Assembly (NCBI GenBank): GCA_023565505.1
Contig: JAIMBI010000022.1
Location: 1 to 57,734 of the forward strand
Length of the DNA: 57,734 bases
Direction: 5' to 3'
DNA from: Actinomycetes bacterium
GTDB taxonomy: Bacteria > Bacillota > Sulfobacillia > Sulfobacillales > JAIMBI01
This document shows positions 41,930 to 51,196 of the stretch, one piece after another. The notes beneath the pieces are model-generated. The model made no database searches. It had not been told where the DNA came from and saw only the letters and a list, made by a program, of their open reading frames with translations. The position numbers and the translations under genes are program-made. Each line of letters begins with the position of its first letter. Positions within the stretch are counted from its first letter, which is position 1.

Positions 41930-42937
41930 GTGCGAGCCGTCGTGTTGACCGGACCGGAGCAAGCCGCAGTGCGCACCGTACCGGACCCCTGGCCGGGGGA
42001 GGGCGAGGTCCTGGTAGCGGTCGAAGCGGTCGGCATCTGCGGAACGGATCTCGAACTCTGGCACGGAACGATGAATTATGTCCGCGAAGGCCGTTCCACC
42101 TATCCCCTGATCCCCGGCCACGAGTGGACGGGCACCATCATGGCCGTGGGCGGCAGTTCGCAGGGTCTCCGTCCCGGTATGAGGGTCGTCGGGGAAACGG
42201 TCATCGGCTGCGGCACCTGCCGTTTCTGCCGCGCCCGGACGCCCGCCCTCTGCCCGCAACGCCAGGAAGTGGGTATCCTGGGACGGCCGGGAGCCCTCGC
42301 CGAGTTCCTCGTCGTACCGGCCCGCACGGTGCACGTCCTGCCGGTGGACCGGGCCGACATCGGGGTGTTCGCCGAGCCTTTGGCCGTCGCGGCCACCGCG
42401 GTCGGCCGCCTGGGCCGGGTAGGCGGGCGGGACGTCTGGGTGCAGGGTCTCGGCACCCTCGGCACGCTGGCTGCGGGCTGGGCTGTCCTGCACGGAGCCC
42501 GGGTTTTCGGGTCGGACATTCGCGACGGGCGCCGCACGGCCCTCGAACGCGCGGGAGGGCAGTTCGTGGCCGACTGGGGCAGCCTCGCCGCGGAGGAGCC
42601 GGTCCTCGCCCTGGAAGCGTCGGGCAGTCCCGCCGGACTCGCCGACCTTCTGCGCCACGTCCCGCCCGGAAGCCGGGTCTGCCTAGTGGGCCTGCCGGCA
42701 CCGCACCGGCTGGACATCGCGCAGGTCGCGTTCCGCCACCTCGAACTGACCGGACTCATCGGGTCCGACCCAGACCTGTGGGGCACCGTCGGGGATTACC
42801 TGGTCCGGGGGTTGGTCGCGCCGACGGACTGGATCGCCCTCGAGGTCGTCTCCCTCGACGACATCCCGGATGTCCTGCCCCGGGCGGCCGCAGGCGAACT
42901 GACGGGCAAGAAGGTGATCTGCCGGATACGGGGCTGA
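41930..42937 (+). CDS. zinc-dependent polyol/threonine-type dehydrogenase (MDR)
   Basis: 335 aa from the GTG at 41930, GGAGG 7 nt upstream. Catalytic zinc: GICGTDLELWHG and GHEWTG; structural zinc: CGTCRFCRARTPALC. The cofactor loop VQGLGTLGTLAAG replaces the usual GxGxxG, and FAEPLAV is the sorbitol/threonine-dehydrogenase Glu-Pro. Probably oxidises a sugar alcohol or ring-hydroxyl product. Last gene of the six-gene operon. Together with the Gfo/Idh/MocA enzyme it gives two successive oxidations after uptake. Confidence 0.9.
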   Translation: MRAVVLTGPEQAAVRTVPDPWPGEGEVLVAVEAVGICGTDLELWHGTMNYVREGRSTYPLIPGHEWTGTIMAVGGSSQGLRPGMRVVGETVIGCGTCRFCRARTPALCPQRQEVGILGRPGALAEFLVVPARTVHVLPVDRADIGVFAEPLAVAATAVGRLGRVGGRDVWVQGLGTLGTLAAGWAVLHGARVFGSDIRDGRRTALERAGGQFVADWGSLAAEEPVLALEASGSPAGLADLLRHVPPGSRVCLVGLPAPHRLDIAQVAFRHLELTGLIGSDPDLWGTVGDYLVRGLVAPTDWIALEVVSLDDIPDVLPRAAAGELTGKKVICRIRG

Positions 42938-43874
42938 CGGCAGGATACCTTCCCCCGCCGGCCCCGCCCCGCTCCGGGCGCCGAGACCCCCAAGGCCATC
43001 GCGGCCGCGCCCGGCGTGACCGCTGCACGCGGAGCCCGACGCCGACCGGGACCGGCCCTCCGTCCCCCGTGCCCCCCCTTGACGGAGACCGGCGCGCCCG
43101 CGCGGCGGGTGGATCGCCCCCCGGGACGGCCTTCCCCCACGTGCGGACAGACGGCCGAAATCGCCGCATCCGCTCGGGAACCTGGCGCGGCAACCTTTCC
43201 AGCATCCCCCGGTCAGGCGAAGCGTCGGCTAGGTGGGCCTGGACATCGTCCTCGCATGCGAGGGTTGGAGGCCCGCGTTGCGGCATCGACGACGCCTTGC
43301 GCGTCGCAGTCCGGGACGAACGCCGGGGCGCCGAGGGCGGTGGAGGGGCACCACACCGGCGCGGTCGGTGCCGTCGCCGGTCTCCCCGCAGGCTAGCCGA
43401 GGGCGTCGGCGCACCTCCCAAGCGGAGGTCGTAGAGCCGGCCGTCCGGCCCCCGGGCCGCCCGGGGGGTCGCCATGTCTTGCTCCCCGGCTGGCCCTGTC
43501 GTCCCGCCGGCGCACCAAGCCTGCCGCGGCCGTCGGTTTCACCGTTTCGATCCTCTCCCGGGTCCAAGGCGGCCTCGTGCCCACGCGGGACAGCCGCCTG
43601 CGTCCGGGCGCGGCGCGATTCGGCGTCCGGACCCAAACGCGCAGGTCTACGTAGCCGGCCCCTCCACTGGCCGGGCGGGCATCCCGAACACCTCCCGGCT
43701 TGGACTCTCGCGTCGACCCATCATGGGGTGAGTCGGGCCGGTGACACCGCTGTGCGGATGACTTAATCCGTCGGAGCGCCCGGCCCGCGGAGCCCAGGAG
43801 CGGCCCCCTCAGCCTCCCCTACGGTGCGCTCCCAAGGCGGGAGCCGGCGGCCGAGCGGCCACCAGCTCCCCTTT
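42938..43874. other. region without a supported gene
   Basis: About 940 bp. Shadow frames are long because of the base composition, but none has both a ribosome binding site and a recognisable family. On the minus strand, scattered protein-like pieces (RGPDGRLYDLRLGGA near 43420-43460 and LGAPAFVPDCDAQGVVDAA near 43280-43340) sit in different frames and may be the debris of one lost gene. I cannot name it. A decayed gene here would fit the pseudogene cluster that starts 1 kb to the right. Confidence 0.35.
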
Positions 43875-44399
43875 TCAAGCCAAGGACTTGACCGCCTTGA
43901 GCGCTGCGTCGTAATCGGGTTGATTGGTTATCTCGGGCACGTACTCGACGTAGCGGATGGTCCCCTCGGCGTCGACCACGAAGACGGCCCGGGCGAGCAA
44001 GCCCAACTCTTTGATGTAGACGCCGTAGGCGTATCCGAAGGCATGATCCTTGTAATCGCTCAGGGTCACCACCCGGTCCACGCCCGTCGCCCCACACCAT
44101 CGGGCCTGGGCAAACGGCAAGTCCATGGACACCGTGACCAGCGCGACGTCCGCCCCTAATTTCTGCGCCTCCTCGTTGAACCGCCGTGTTTCGAAGTCAC
44201 AGACCGGCGTATCGAGGGACGGTACGGACGTCAGCAGGACCACCCAGCCGCGATAGTCGGCCAGGGAGACCGGCTTCAAGGAGGTATTGGGCAGGGTGAA
44301 AGACGGCGCGGCATCCCCGGGACGGAGCTGCGGCCCGAGCAAGGTAACCCCGTTGCCCTTGAAGGTCACCGCGTTGGGCCGCTCGACGATGGACGACAT
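43875..44399 (-). CDS. tpx: thiol peroxidase Tpx (atypical 2-Cys peroxiredoxin)
   Basis: 174 aa from the ATG at 44399, ~9 nt after GGGGGAG. Family marks: VTFKGNGVTLLGPQLRPGD, peroxidatic Cys in VPSLDTPVCDFETRRFN, resolving Cys in ARWCGATGV, and FVVDAEGTIRYVEYVPEIT. It reduces H2O2 and alkyl hydroperoxides with thioredoxin. A TACAAT box on the minus strand at 44463-44468 could be its -10. It is intact, unlike the genes to its right. Confidence 0.96.
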   Translation of the reverse strand: MSSIVERPNAVTFKGNGVTLLGPQLRPGDAAPSFTLPNTSLKPVSLADYRGWVVLLTSVPSLDTPVCDFETRRFNEEAQKLGADVALVTVSMDLPFAQARWCGATGVDRVVTLSDYKDHAFGYAYGVYIKELGLLARAVFVVDAEGTIRYVEYVPEITNQPDYDAALKAVKSLA

Positions 44400-44848
44400 G
44401 AAACACGTCTCCCCCTTTCGGACGGTGGGCACGGTCAACGTGCGTGCGACCGGCGCCTCTCGATTGTAGCGGAAGCCTGTCCGGGCGTTCCAGCTTTTGG
44501 CGCCGGTCTTCCCTGCCCGACCCGGCCTCGGGGAGCCTGCGCCCCTCGCCCGGCCTAATCACCGGCCAGACCCGCGGCCTCTCGCGGTTCGCAGGAACGC
44601 CCCACCCGACGGCCGCGTCGTAGGCGGTGCTCCGGTCCCGACCGCGACGGTCGGATCTCCCCGGCATCCGCCGGTCACCGCCTTTCGCGTCCGTTGAGGG
44701 ACAGTTCGCTGTATTGGACACCCGTTCAATTGTTATAATACCAAGACGGAAAAGGTTTCCAGTTCGCGTTGGGGTGGGGGGTCCTTTCTGGACCGTCTAC
44801 CGCACCAATCCTTCCCCATCGACCGGATACGGTTCGAGTCGACCCCGA
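44400..44848. other. divergent intergenic region with promoter elements
   Basis: 450 bp between tpx and the PucR-type remnant. No gene seen. It contains the tpx ribosome binding site and TACAAT box on the left. On the right there is an imperfect inverted repeat (ATTGGAC, 4-nt spacer, GTTCAAT; 44713-44730) beside the strong -10 at 44731. Confidence 0.4.
44731..44739 (+). promoter_or_regulatory. consensus extended -10 for the PucR-type remnant
   Basis: TGTTATAAT is a perfect extended -10 (TGn TATAAT) about 110 nt before the remnant. The -35 is weak; an ATTGGAC/GTTCAAT inverted repeat directly upstream could be an operator. Confidence 0.5.
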
Positions 44849-45937
44849 GTGGCCCTGCGAGGACAAGAACTGGCCGCGACGGCCGACGACGTGGCCAACC
44901 AATGGCAGGATACGGCCGGTGGAGGCAGCGTGCTCTGGGAGGACCCCGAGGGCGTCGTCGTCCGCCACCGCCGCGGTGCCGCAACGTCTCCCGCCGCCCT
45001 CTGGTACCGGTATCCCATTGTCGTGGGCGACACGGCCTACGGTGTGGTGCGGACGACAGCCCTCTGCGCATCCGCGAGGACTCTTCCGCCTACGCCTCCC
45101 TCGCGATGCGCACGGCTCTCGTGCTGACGGAACTCCGCATGTGGGCCGACACGGAAGCCCAACAGCGCGGGGAGAAGATCGGCCGCCCGCTGGCTGAAGG
45201 ATTCACGAACGACGTCGCGACCCTGTTTGCGCTGTGCGGGCTGCCGCACGACTCGGGACCACTGCACGTCCTCGCCGTCGACCTGGGAGGCAGTCCGCCG
45301 TTCCAGGAGATGGACCGGCTGCCCGCCCTACTCGTCCCCCGCCTCTGGAGATACCGGCCCACGTTCCCCTTTGTGGGCTACGCCCCCAACGGCCTCATCG
45401 CCCTCGTTCCCGTCGGCGCGCCCCAGGACCTGGGCTCGGAAGTCCGAGAATGGACCACCCTGTGGGGCCGGTCTCATCCGGATTGCCCGGCGCTCGCCGT
45501 TCTCACCCGGGCCTTGGATCTCGAAAGATGCCGCGAAGCGATCCAGCGCGCTCATGTGCGTCGCCTCCGCCGGATGGCGGGCCTGCTCCGGTCTCATCCC
45601 CGATACCCTCGACGGCCCCGTCAGCCTGCTTCTCGCGTCTTTGCGTCCCGAAACCCTGGAGGACTACGTGCGGTCCGTCTTGAGACAACTTCTGTTGCCG
45701 GACCATGAAGAGTTACTCAAGACGCTGTGGATCTACCTGGAAGAAGATCATTCGCTACAGCACGCCGCACAACGGCTGCATGTGCACCGCAACACGGTGC
45801 TCTACCGTCTCCATCAGGTGGCGCGTCTCACAGGGCGTTCGCTCCGCCGGACGTCCGACGTCACCGCCCTTTGGATCGCCCTGCAGGCCTGGGCCTGGTC
45901 ACGCGCCGACGGGCCATGGCCCTCGTCCACATCCTAG
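44849..45937 (+). pseudogene. PucR/CdaR-type transcriptional regulator, two frameshifts
   Basis: Three consecutive pieces in alternating frames make one regulator: ELAATADDVANQWQ to YGVVRT (to ~45048), then DSPLRIREDSSAYASLAM to RRMAGLL (to ~45590), then IPDTLDGPVSLLLASL to the end. The C-terminal HTH is typical of PucR/CdaR proteins: LLKTLWIYLEEDHSLQHAA, then LHVHRNTVLYRLHQVARLTG. The N-terminal half resembles a sensor domain. The start is uncertain (GTG at 44849 has no ribosome binding site). The frameshifts would prevent a full-length product. Such regulators activate purine, sugar-diacid or polyol genes. Convergent with the aquaporin remnant. Confidence 0.75.
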
Positions 45938-46022
45938 CGCGAAGCCTTCCTTTCCCCGGGGGGACGGATACCTGTCGGCCGCCCGGTCCCGACGAGTCGT
46001 GACCCCCGGTCAGCCCCCGATG

Positions 46023-46780
46023 TCACTTGGCCGGCACGGTCTTTCCCCTGTCGACCCGGTTCAACGCGACCCTTCCCTTCACGAGACGGTAGACGCCGGC
46101 GGAAATCGTGGCGCCCGCGCACGGTCCCACCACGTAGGCCGGAAACTCCCGCCAATCAATGTGCCCTCCGAGCACCATATCACCCGCCTAAGGTCCGAAC
46201 GTGCGGGCGGGATTGAACGACGATCCTGTGGGCCCGGCGGTCATCACGATGATGCCGCCCACCGTCAACCCAATGATGAGACCAGCCAACGGGGACGACG
46301 TCTCCGCCTCCACCGCCGCTCCCATGATGATCCACATCAGGACGCAGGCCTCAAGCGCCTCGATGGCCGTGCCTTGCAGACATCCTGTAGCGGGCGCCAG
46401 CGAGGTCGCCCCGAGATTGCCTACCGTCGCGGCGGCCGGGCCGAGGACCAGCACGATGCCCAGGGCACCGAGGACGCCACCGGCAAATTGGGCCACGACG
46501 TACCACGGCACTTCCCGCCAGGGAAACCGGCCGACCGCCGCCAAACCGAGGGTCACCGCCGGATTGATATGGGCGCCGGAGATGGGGCCGACAGAATAGA
46601 TCATGGCGGCTACAACAATGGCAAACGCCGAGCTGATAACTCCGATATCAGATTGGTCGCCTGATGCGTGGTCGCCGCGAGCATGCCGTTGAAGGCGGCC
46701 GATCCCGGCCCGATGAGCACAAGCATTGCCGTGCCCAGAAATTCCGCGGCGCTGCGCTGTCAGATGGAGAATTGCGTCAT
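46023..46780 (-). pseudogene. aquaglyceroporin (MIP family), inactivated
   Basis: Starts at an ATG with GGAGG 5 nt upstream (46780) and ends at TGA 46023. Both channel motifs are present: GAHINPAVTLG and SSFNPARTFGP. Three lesions break it: TGA at codon 7 (46760-46762), a frameshift near 46650 between FNGMLAATTHQATNLIS and SSAFAIVVAAM, and TAG right after RTFGP (46188-46190), beyond which the normal last helix (FPAYVVGPCAGATISAGVYR) is still readable. About six membrane segments can be traced. It would have passed water, glycerol or small polyols. Confidence 0.82.
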
Positions 46781-46889
46781 CGTTGCCTCCGACTCTCCCA
46801 GACCGCTCCCTGGGCCCCACGCCGAGATGCGGTAGGGACAGGCCCGCGCGGGTCGCAAGCCCTTTCCCGACCCGCGCGGGACGCCAGCC

Positions 46890-48023
46890 TCAGTGCCACT
46901 GGGGCTGGATGATCACCTTGGTGTACCCTTCGATACGCTTGTCGAACTTCTCGTAGGCCTCCGGGGCCTGGTCGAGAGGGATTTCGTGCGACACGACGAA
47001 GCTCGGCTTCGCCCTGCCCTGGACGATGAGATCTCTCAGGTACCGGTTGTAGCGCTTGACGTTTCACTGACCCGTTCCCACCGTGAGCCCTTTTTCGAAC
47101 AGCTTGCCGAAAGGCAACATGAGGTAGCCCTCTTTGGCGTGCGGGTCGGGAGCCCCCGGATCCTGGGGTACGTATAGACCCGGGATGCCCAGCCCCCCTG
47201 TCGGGCGCGTCACCCGGATCAACGCTTCCGACACCGCGTTGGCACCTCGCGGTCGCCTTGAACGGCTTGGTAGCCGACCGCGTCCACACTGCGGTCGACC
47301 CCCTCACCGTGGCGCCGAGTCAGGATTTGTTCCACCGGATCGCCCTGGGAGAAGTCGATGGGGATCGCCCCGATTTGTGCCGCCTTGGCGAGGCGCTCCG
47401 GAACCCGGTCCACGGAATACACTTCCGAAGCTCCCCGCAGGATGGCACTGTACGCCACCATCAGCCCGACGGGACCGGCTCCGAAGACGGCCACGGACTC
47501 CCCGGGTTGGAAACTGCTCAAGCTGACGCCGTGCCACCCCGTCGGGAAATGTCGGCCAGGAGCGCGAAGTCGGTCTCGTTGGCGTTGCCGGGCGGCAACG
47601 ACAGGGCGTTGAAGAAGGCGAACGGAACGCGGAGATACTCCGCCTGGCCGCCCATGTAGGGCCCCATCGCGACATAGCCGTACGCGCCTCCGGCAAACCC
47701 CGGATTGACCTCCGTGCAAAAGGCGGAATAGCCGCTTTCACAGTTGCGGCAGTGGCCGCACCCCACGATGAAAGGCACGACTACCCGGTCCCCGACTTTC
47801 AACCGGGAAACCTCGGACCCGACTTCCTTGACAATGCCCATGTTCTCGTGTCCGAATACAATTCCCGCTCGGCGGCGGTCCTGCCCTCGTACATGTGCAG
47901 GTCCGACCCGCAGATACACGTGGAGGTGATTCGCACGATGGCGTCGTTGGGATGCTGGATCCGGGGATCGGGAACCTCCTTGACCGCCACGCGGAACGGT
48001 CCTTCGTAGACTACGGCTCTCAT
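46890..48023 (-). pseudogene. glutathione-independent formaldehyde dehydrogenase-like Zn-ADH, inactivated
   Basis: ATG with GGGGAGG upstream (48023) to TGA 46890. Pieces in order: MRAVVYEGPFRVAVKEVPDP, CICGSDLHMYEG (frame A); IVFGHENMGIVKEVG, CGHCRNCESGYSAFC (frame B); VAVFGAGPVGLMVAYSAI (frame C); and VKRYNRYLRDLIVQGRAKPS, KFDKRIEGYTKVIIQP (frame A). Three frameshifts, plus an in-frame TGA at 47064-47066 within GTGQ-stop-NVKRYN. The set matches long-chain Zn-ADHs annotated as formaldehyde or glycol dehydrogenases. With the aquaporin and PucR remnants it probably formed a polyol or aldehyde-utilisation locus. Confidence 0.82.
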
Positions 48024-48310
48024 GCGCGTACCTCCCCGTTCGAGCGAGAAATCCTGCGACGCTCCGGCCAACGGTTATCCTGAGATGGGGGTTGATCCTT
48101 CATGTCTGCGACGATTCGGGCTTGGGCATGAAATGAATTGCTCAGGGCTGTGCTCGGCGACGTGAAGCACGTCGACCCCCGGGCGTCTCATGGGGACTAT
48201 GCTGAAAGAGACACAGGACCGGCGTGGGCGCGCCCGGCGAGGCGGGGGTGCGCGGCGCAGGCTGTCTGCCCCGGGCGCCGTTAGGCCGGCAACGGGAGAC
48301 GTGGATAAAT

Positions 48311-49192
48311 ATGGTACTGGTCATAGGCGCCACCGGCAATCAGGGTGGCAGCGTGGTACGGGCCCTTCTGGCGGCCGGGGTCGGTGTCCGGGCCCTGACC
48401 CGGCGTCCGGCGGGTCGACGCGCCCAGCGTCTCCGGCGTCTGGGCGTGGAAGTGGTGGGGGGCGATCTGGGTGATCCCGACCGCTTGACCCGCGCCTTGG
48501 AGGGTGCCGTTGCTGTTTTTGCGGTGCAGAACTACTGGGAAACGGGTCCCGAGCGTGAGCTGCGCTACGCTCGCTCCGTCCTCCAGGCCAGCCGACGGGC
48601 AGAGGTCCGACACCTGATTTACAGTTCCGGCCTCGGCGTGCGGGCCCATTCGGGGCTGGTCGCTCTTGAGGGCAAGTTTCAAGCCGAGCAGGAGCTTCGG
48701 GCGTCCGGCATCCCCTACACGGTGATCCGCCCGGCCCTGTTCATGGAGGACTTTCTCGGCGCTTCGGTGCCGCTGCCGACGTTCGCCCGCTATCTGCTGA
48801 GCCGTTCGCCCATCGCGGTCGGACGCCTCTTGATAGGCGTGCTGGCCGCTATGGGACCGCCATCCCGTCGTGTTCCGCTCTGCGCCCTGTCCGACGTAGG
48901 CCAGACGGTGTCTTGGGCCCTGGATCACCCTGCGGAAAGCCTGAACCGTGCCTTCGACCTTGTGGGCGACGCCCCCACCGTGCGGGACCTGCAAACCTCT
49001 TGGCAGGACGTCGGGTTGCCGCCGGCATGGTCGTTCCCGGGCATCAGCCTGGGTCTTCGGCTGCTCCGGCCGGACCTGGCCGCTCTTCTTCATGACCTGA
49101 CGACCACCGCCGAGGCGGAGTGGCACCTGCCGCCGCTCCAGTTGACCCGCTGGCAGGACTTCCTGCAAGGGATGGCCCACCCGGCCCATTGA
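48311..49192 (+). CDS. NmrA-like NAD(P)-binding protein (atypical SDR)
   Basis: 293 aa, ATG start (only a weak GGGAG 12 nt upstream). N-terminal Rossmann motif VIGATGNQGGSVVRALLAAG is the NmrA/HSCARG signature. Further marks are GDLGDPDRLTRAL, FAVQNYWETG, SSGLGVRAH and KFQAEQELRASGIPYTVIRPALFMED. The Tyr-Lys catalytic pair of SDR enzymes is not evident, so it may sense NADP redox state rather than catalyse. Stands alone upstream of the SAM-riboswitch unit. The 287 bp before it, up to the ADH remnant, hold no gene. Confidence 0.87.
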   Translation: MVLVIGATGNQGGSVVRALLAAGVGVRALTRRPAGRRAQRLRRLGVEVVGGDLGDPDRLTRALEGAVAVFAVQNYWETGPERELRYARSVLQASRRAEVRHLIYSSGLGVRAHSGLVALEGKFQAEQELRASGIPYTVIRPALFMEDFLGASVPLPTFARYLLSRSPIAVGRLLIGVLAAMGPPSRRVPLCALSDVGQTVSWALDHPAESLNRAFDLVGDAPTVRDLQTSWQDVGLPPAWSFPGISLGLRLLRPDLAALLHDLTTTAEAEWHLPPLQLTRWQDFLQGMAHPAH

Positions 49193-49222
49193 GCGGAGAG
49201 GCGGTTGTCTGGTCCCTGGCGC

Positions 49223-49252
49223 TTGACACCCGTTCCGCCGGCCCGTTAAAAT
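49223..49252 (+). promoter_or_regulatory. promoter of the SAM-riboswitch transcript
   Basis: TTGACA (49223-49228), 18-bp spacer, TAAAAT (49247-49252): the best sigma-A-type promoter in the window, ~50 nt upstream of the aptamer. Confidence 0.75.
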
Positions 49253-49302
49253 GGCCGCGACCCCGCGCTGGGAGCGGGAGACAACCGCATACGTTTCTAG
49301 GT

Positions 49303-49413
49303 CGATTATCCAGAGCGGCGGAGGGACTGGCCCGATGAAGCCCGGCAACCCAGCGGCGACAGCCGCTGAAGGTGCCAACTCCTGCAGTCGGCGACCCGGC
49401 TGAGAGATAAGCG
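49303..49413 (+). promoter_or_regulatory. SAM-I (S-box) riboswitch aptamer
   Basis: All S-box landmarks occur in order: TTATCCAGAGCGGCGGAGGGA, interrupted here only for length, at 49306; ACTGGCCC with ATGAAGCCCGGCAACC; AAGGTGCCAACTCC; and GAGAGATAAG. P1 is TTATC (49306-49310) with GATAA (49406-49410). When S-adenosylmethionine binds, P1 forms and the downstream terminator folds. Without SAM, GATAAGCG (49406-49413) can pair perfectly with CGCTTATC (49434-49441), an antiterminator that breaks the terminator stem. It controls the transporter gene at 49498. Confidence 0.96.
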
Positions 49414-49429
49414 ACGCGGAAGGAACATT

Positions 49430-49452
49430 CGCCCGCTTATCGGGCGTTTTTT
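49430..49452 (+). terminator. riboswitch intrinsic terminator
   Basis: CGCCCG, 5-nt loop, CGGGCG, then six T. Its left arm and loop overlap the antiterminator strand (49434-49441), giving a mutually exclusive fold. Confidence 0.93.
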
Positions 49453-49497
49453 GTTGCCGCGGCTCTGGCACCCGACCGCACAGAGAGGGGAAACACC

Positions 49498-51117
49498 TTG
49501 TCCATACCGGCACTCCTGGGTCCTTTTCTCGCCGCCTACACGGCGGTGCTCCTCCTCTACGGTCGTCTCGGGCTGGTCCGCCAGCGCGACGCAGGCGGTT
49601 TCGTCACGGCGGGACGACGCCTCAGCGGCTGGCACGTCTTCGTCTTGGTCACAGCCATGTGGACCTCCTGGATCTACGTGACGGAGCTCGACGAGGGCTT
49701 CGCCGTCGGGATCTCGGCAGGCTGGTTCGGCGTGGCGGTCCTGGTCATGTCCCTCGCGGTGGCCGTCTTGTTCGTCACGCCCTTCCGGCGCCTGGGCTTC
49801 GTGACCAACTCCGGCCTGCTCGGCGACGCCTTCGGCCCGACGGCCCGGACCATCTCCGCCGCCGTCATCGCGTTGACGTTTCCCATCTTCGCCCTGGGCA
49901 ACGTTCTGGCCGCCGCCGCCCTGCTGCGGGCCTTGTTCGGCTGGCCGCTGTGGGCCGCCGAAGCCGCCACTCTCGCCGTCATGTTGGCCTACGTCGCGTT
50001 CGGCGGCCTTGTGAGCCTGGTCTACACCCAAACGGTCAATCTCGTGGTCATGCTGTCCGGAATGCTCTCCGTCGCCGCCTTCGCGGCCCTTCACGGCGGG
50101 TTGACGGCGGCCGGTCCGGCCGTCACTTGGCACGGGGTCGCACCCTGGGGCTGGACGGCGGTGGGCGGTGCCACCATCCTGGTTTGGCTGGTATCCGACC
50201 TGGTCAACGTCGTCAGTGCCCAGGTGGAGTTCCAAGCCGTGACCGCGGTGGAACGCCCCGCCGTCGCCCGCGTCGCCGTGCTCTGGTCGACGGCGGTACT
50301 GGCCCTCGTCACGGTGGCGGCGGCCTACCTGGGCCTGAAGACGCACGCGGCGGACCCGGGCGCGTCGAGCGGCGTGCTCGCGTTTCCCCGCCTCCTCTTC
50401 GCCGCGATGCCGGTGCCCGTTCAGGTCCTCGGAGCCGCGAGCATCTGGGCCGCCGCGCTGACGTGGTCGGCTCCCCTTCTATTCTCGGGAGCCAGCTCCC
50501 TGGGTCTGGACATCGCGCGGCCCGTTCTCGGCCTGACGACCCCCGAGGCGGCCCGCAGGCTCGTGCGGTGGGCTCTCCCGCTGCAGGCCGCGGCGGTGCT
50601 GCTGTATACCGCCCTGCGCCCGGGTGATCTGGCTTGGTGGAGCGTCTTCGCCTTGACGGTGCGGAACGCGGCCATCTTCGCCCCGACGGTCGGCCTGCTT
50701 CTGTGGCCCGCCTCCGACGCCCGCGCCGCCGTAGCCGCCATGGTCTCGGGAGTCGCCGCCGGCCTCGGCTGGAATGCCCTGACGGCGTTCTCCCCCACCA
50801 CGTTCGCCCTGGGCATCAATCCCGCCTGGGTGGGCACCAGCGTCAGCGTCGTGGTGTTCCTGGCCGGGAGCATCATCGCCAACCGCCGCCGGACGACCTG
50901 GCACTGGCCGCGCCGGGCCTACGGCTACGTCGGCTGGGCCATGGCCCTGCTGGCCGCCCTGACGCTCCTCGTCCCGGGAGCGGTGGGGGCGCGCCCGGGG
51001 TGGGCCGGCTTGTTGCTCCTGACTGGCGCCGTCGGCCTCGAGCTCGGGGTGGGCTGCTGCTGCCGCCTCGTCGCGGACGGTGGCCCGACGGACCGGATCG
51101 TTCCCCGTGAGGGCTAG
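49498..51117 (+). CDS. sodium:solute symporter (SSS family), SAM-riboswitch controlled
   Basis: 539 aa from a TTG preceded by GAGAGGGG. About thirteen hydrophobic segments. SSS-family marks include the early GGFVTAGRRLSGWHVFVLVT, AYVAFGGLVSLVYTQTVN (the Na+-site helix), VWLVSDLVNVVSAQVEFQAV and SAPLLFSGASSLGLDI. It should import a solute with Na+. Control by a SAM-I riboswitch means it is made when S-adenosylmethionine is low, so methionine or a methionine precursor is the best substrate guess (inference). Most known S-box transporters are MetNIQ or MetT types, so an SSS member is uncommon. Confidence 0.9.
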   Translation: MSIPALLGPFLAAYTAVLLLYGRLGLVRQRDAGGFVTAGRRLSGWHVFVLVTAMWTSWIYVTELDEGFAVGISAGWFGVAVLVMSLAVAVLFVTPFRRLGFVTNSGLLGDAFGPTARTISAAVIALTFPIFALGNVLAAAALLRALFGWPLWAAEAATLAVMLAYVAFGGLVSLVYTQTVNLVVMLSGMLSVAAFAALHGGLTAAGPAVTWHGVAPWGWTAVGGATILVWLVSDLVNVVSAQVEFQAVTAVERPAVARVAVLWSTAVLALVTVAAAYLGLKTHAADPGASSGVLAFPRLLFAAMPVPVQVLGAASIWAAALTWSAPLLFSGASSLGLDIARPVLGLTTPEAARRLVRWALPLQAAAVLLYTALRPGDLAWWSVFALTVRNAAIFAPTVGLLLWPASDARAAVAAMVSGVAAGLGWNALTAFSPTTFALGINPAWVGTSVSVVVFLAGSIIANRRRTTWHWPRRAYGYVGWAMALLAALTLLVPGAVGARPGWAGLLLLTGAVGLELGVGCCCRLVADGGPTDRIVPREG

Positions 51118-51196
51118 GGATCCGGCGTACGCCCGGTTCGCCAGCCGAAGTCCCGCCGAGCCGGTGACAACGACGAGGAATAACGAAGGAGGAATC

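Noticed and set aside
46760..46762. In-frame TGA at codon 7 of the aquaglyceroporin as a second selenocysteine codon
   Set aside because: No SECIS-like hairpin follows, and the same gene also has a frameshift and a TAG, so it is a dead gene.
47064..47066. In-frame TGA in the Zn-ADH remnant as Sec or recoded Trp
   Set aside because: The gene has three frameshifts as well, no SECIS-like loop, and TGA is used as the normal stop by many intact genes here.
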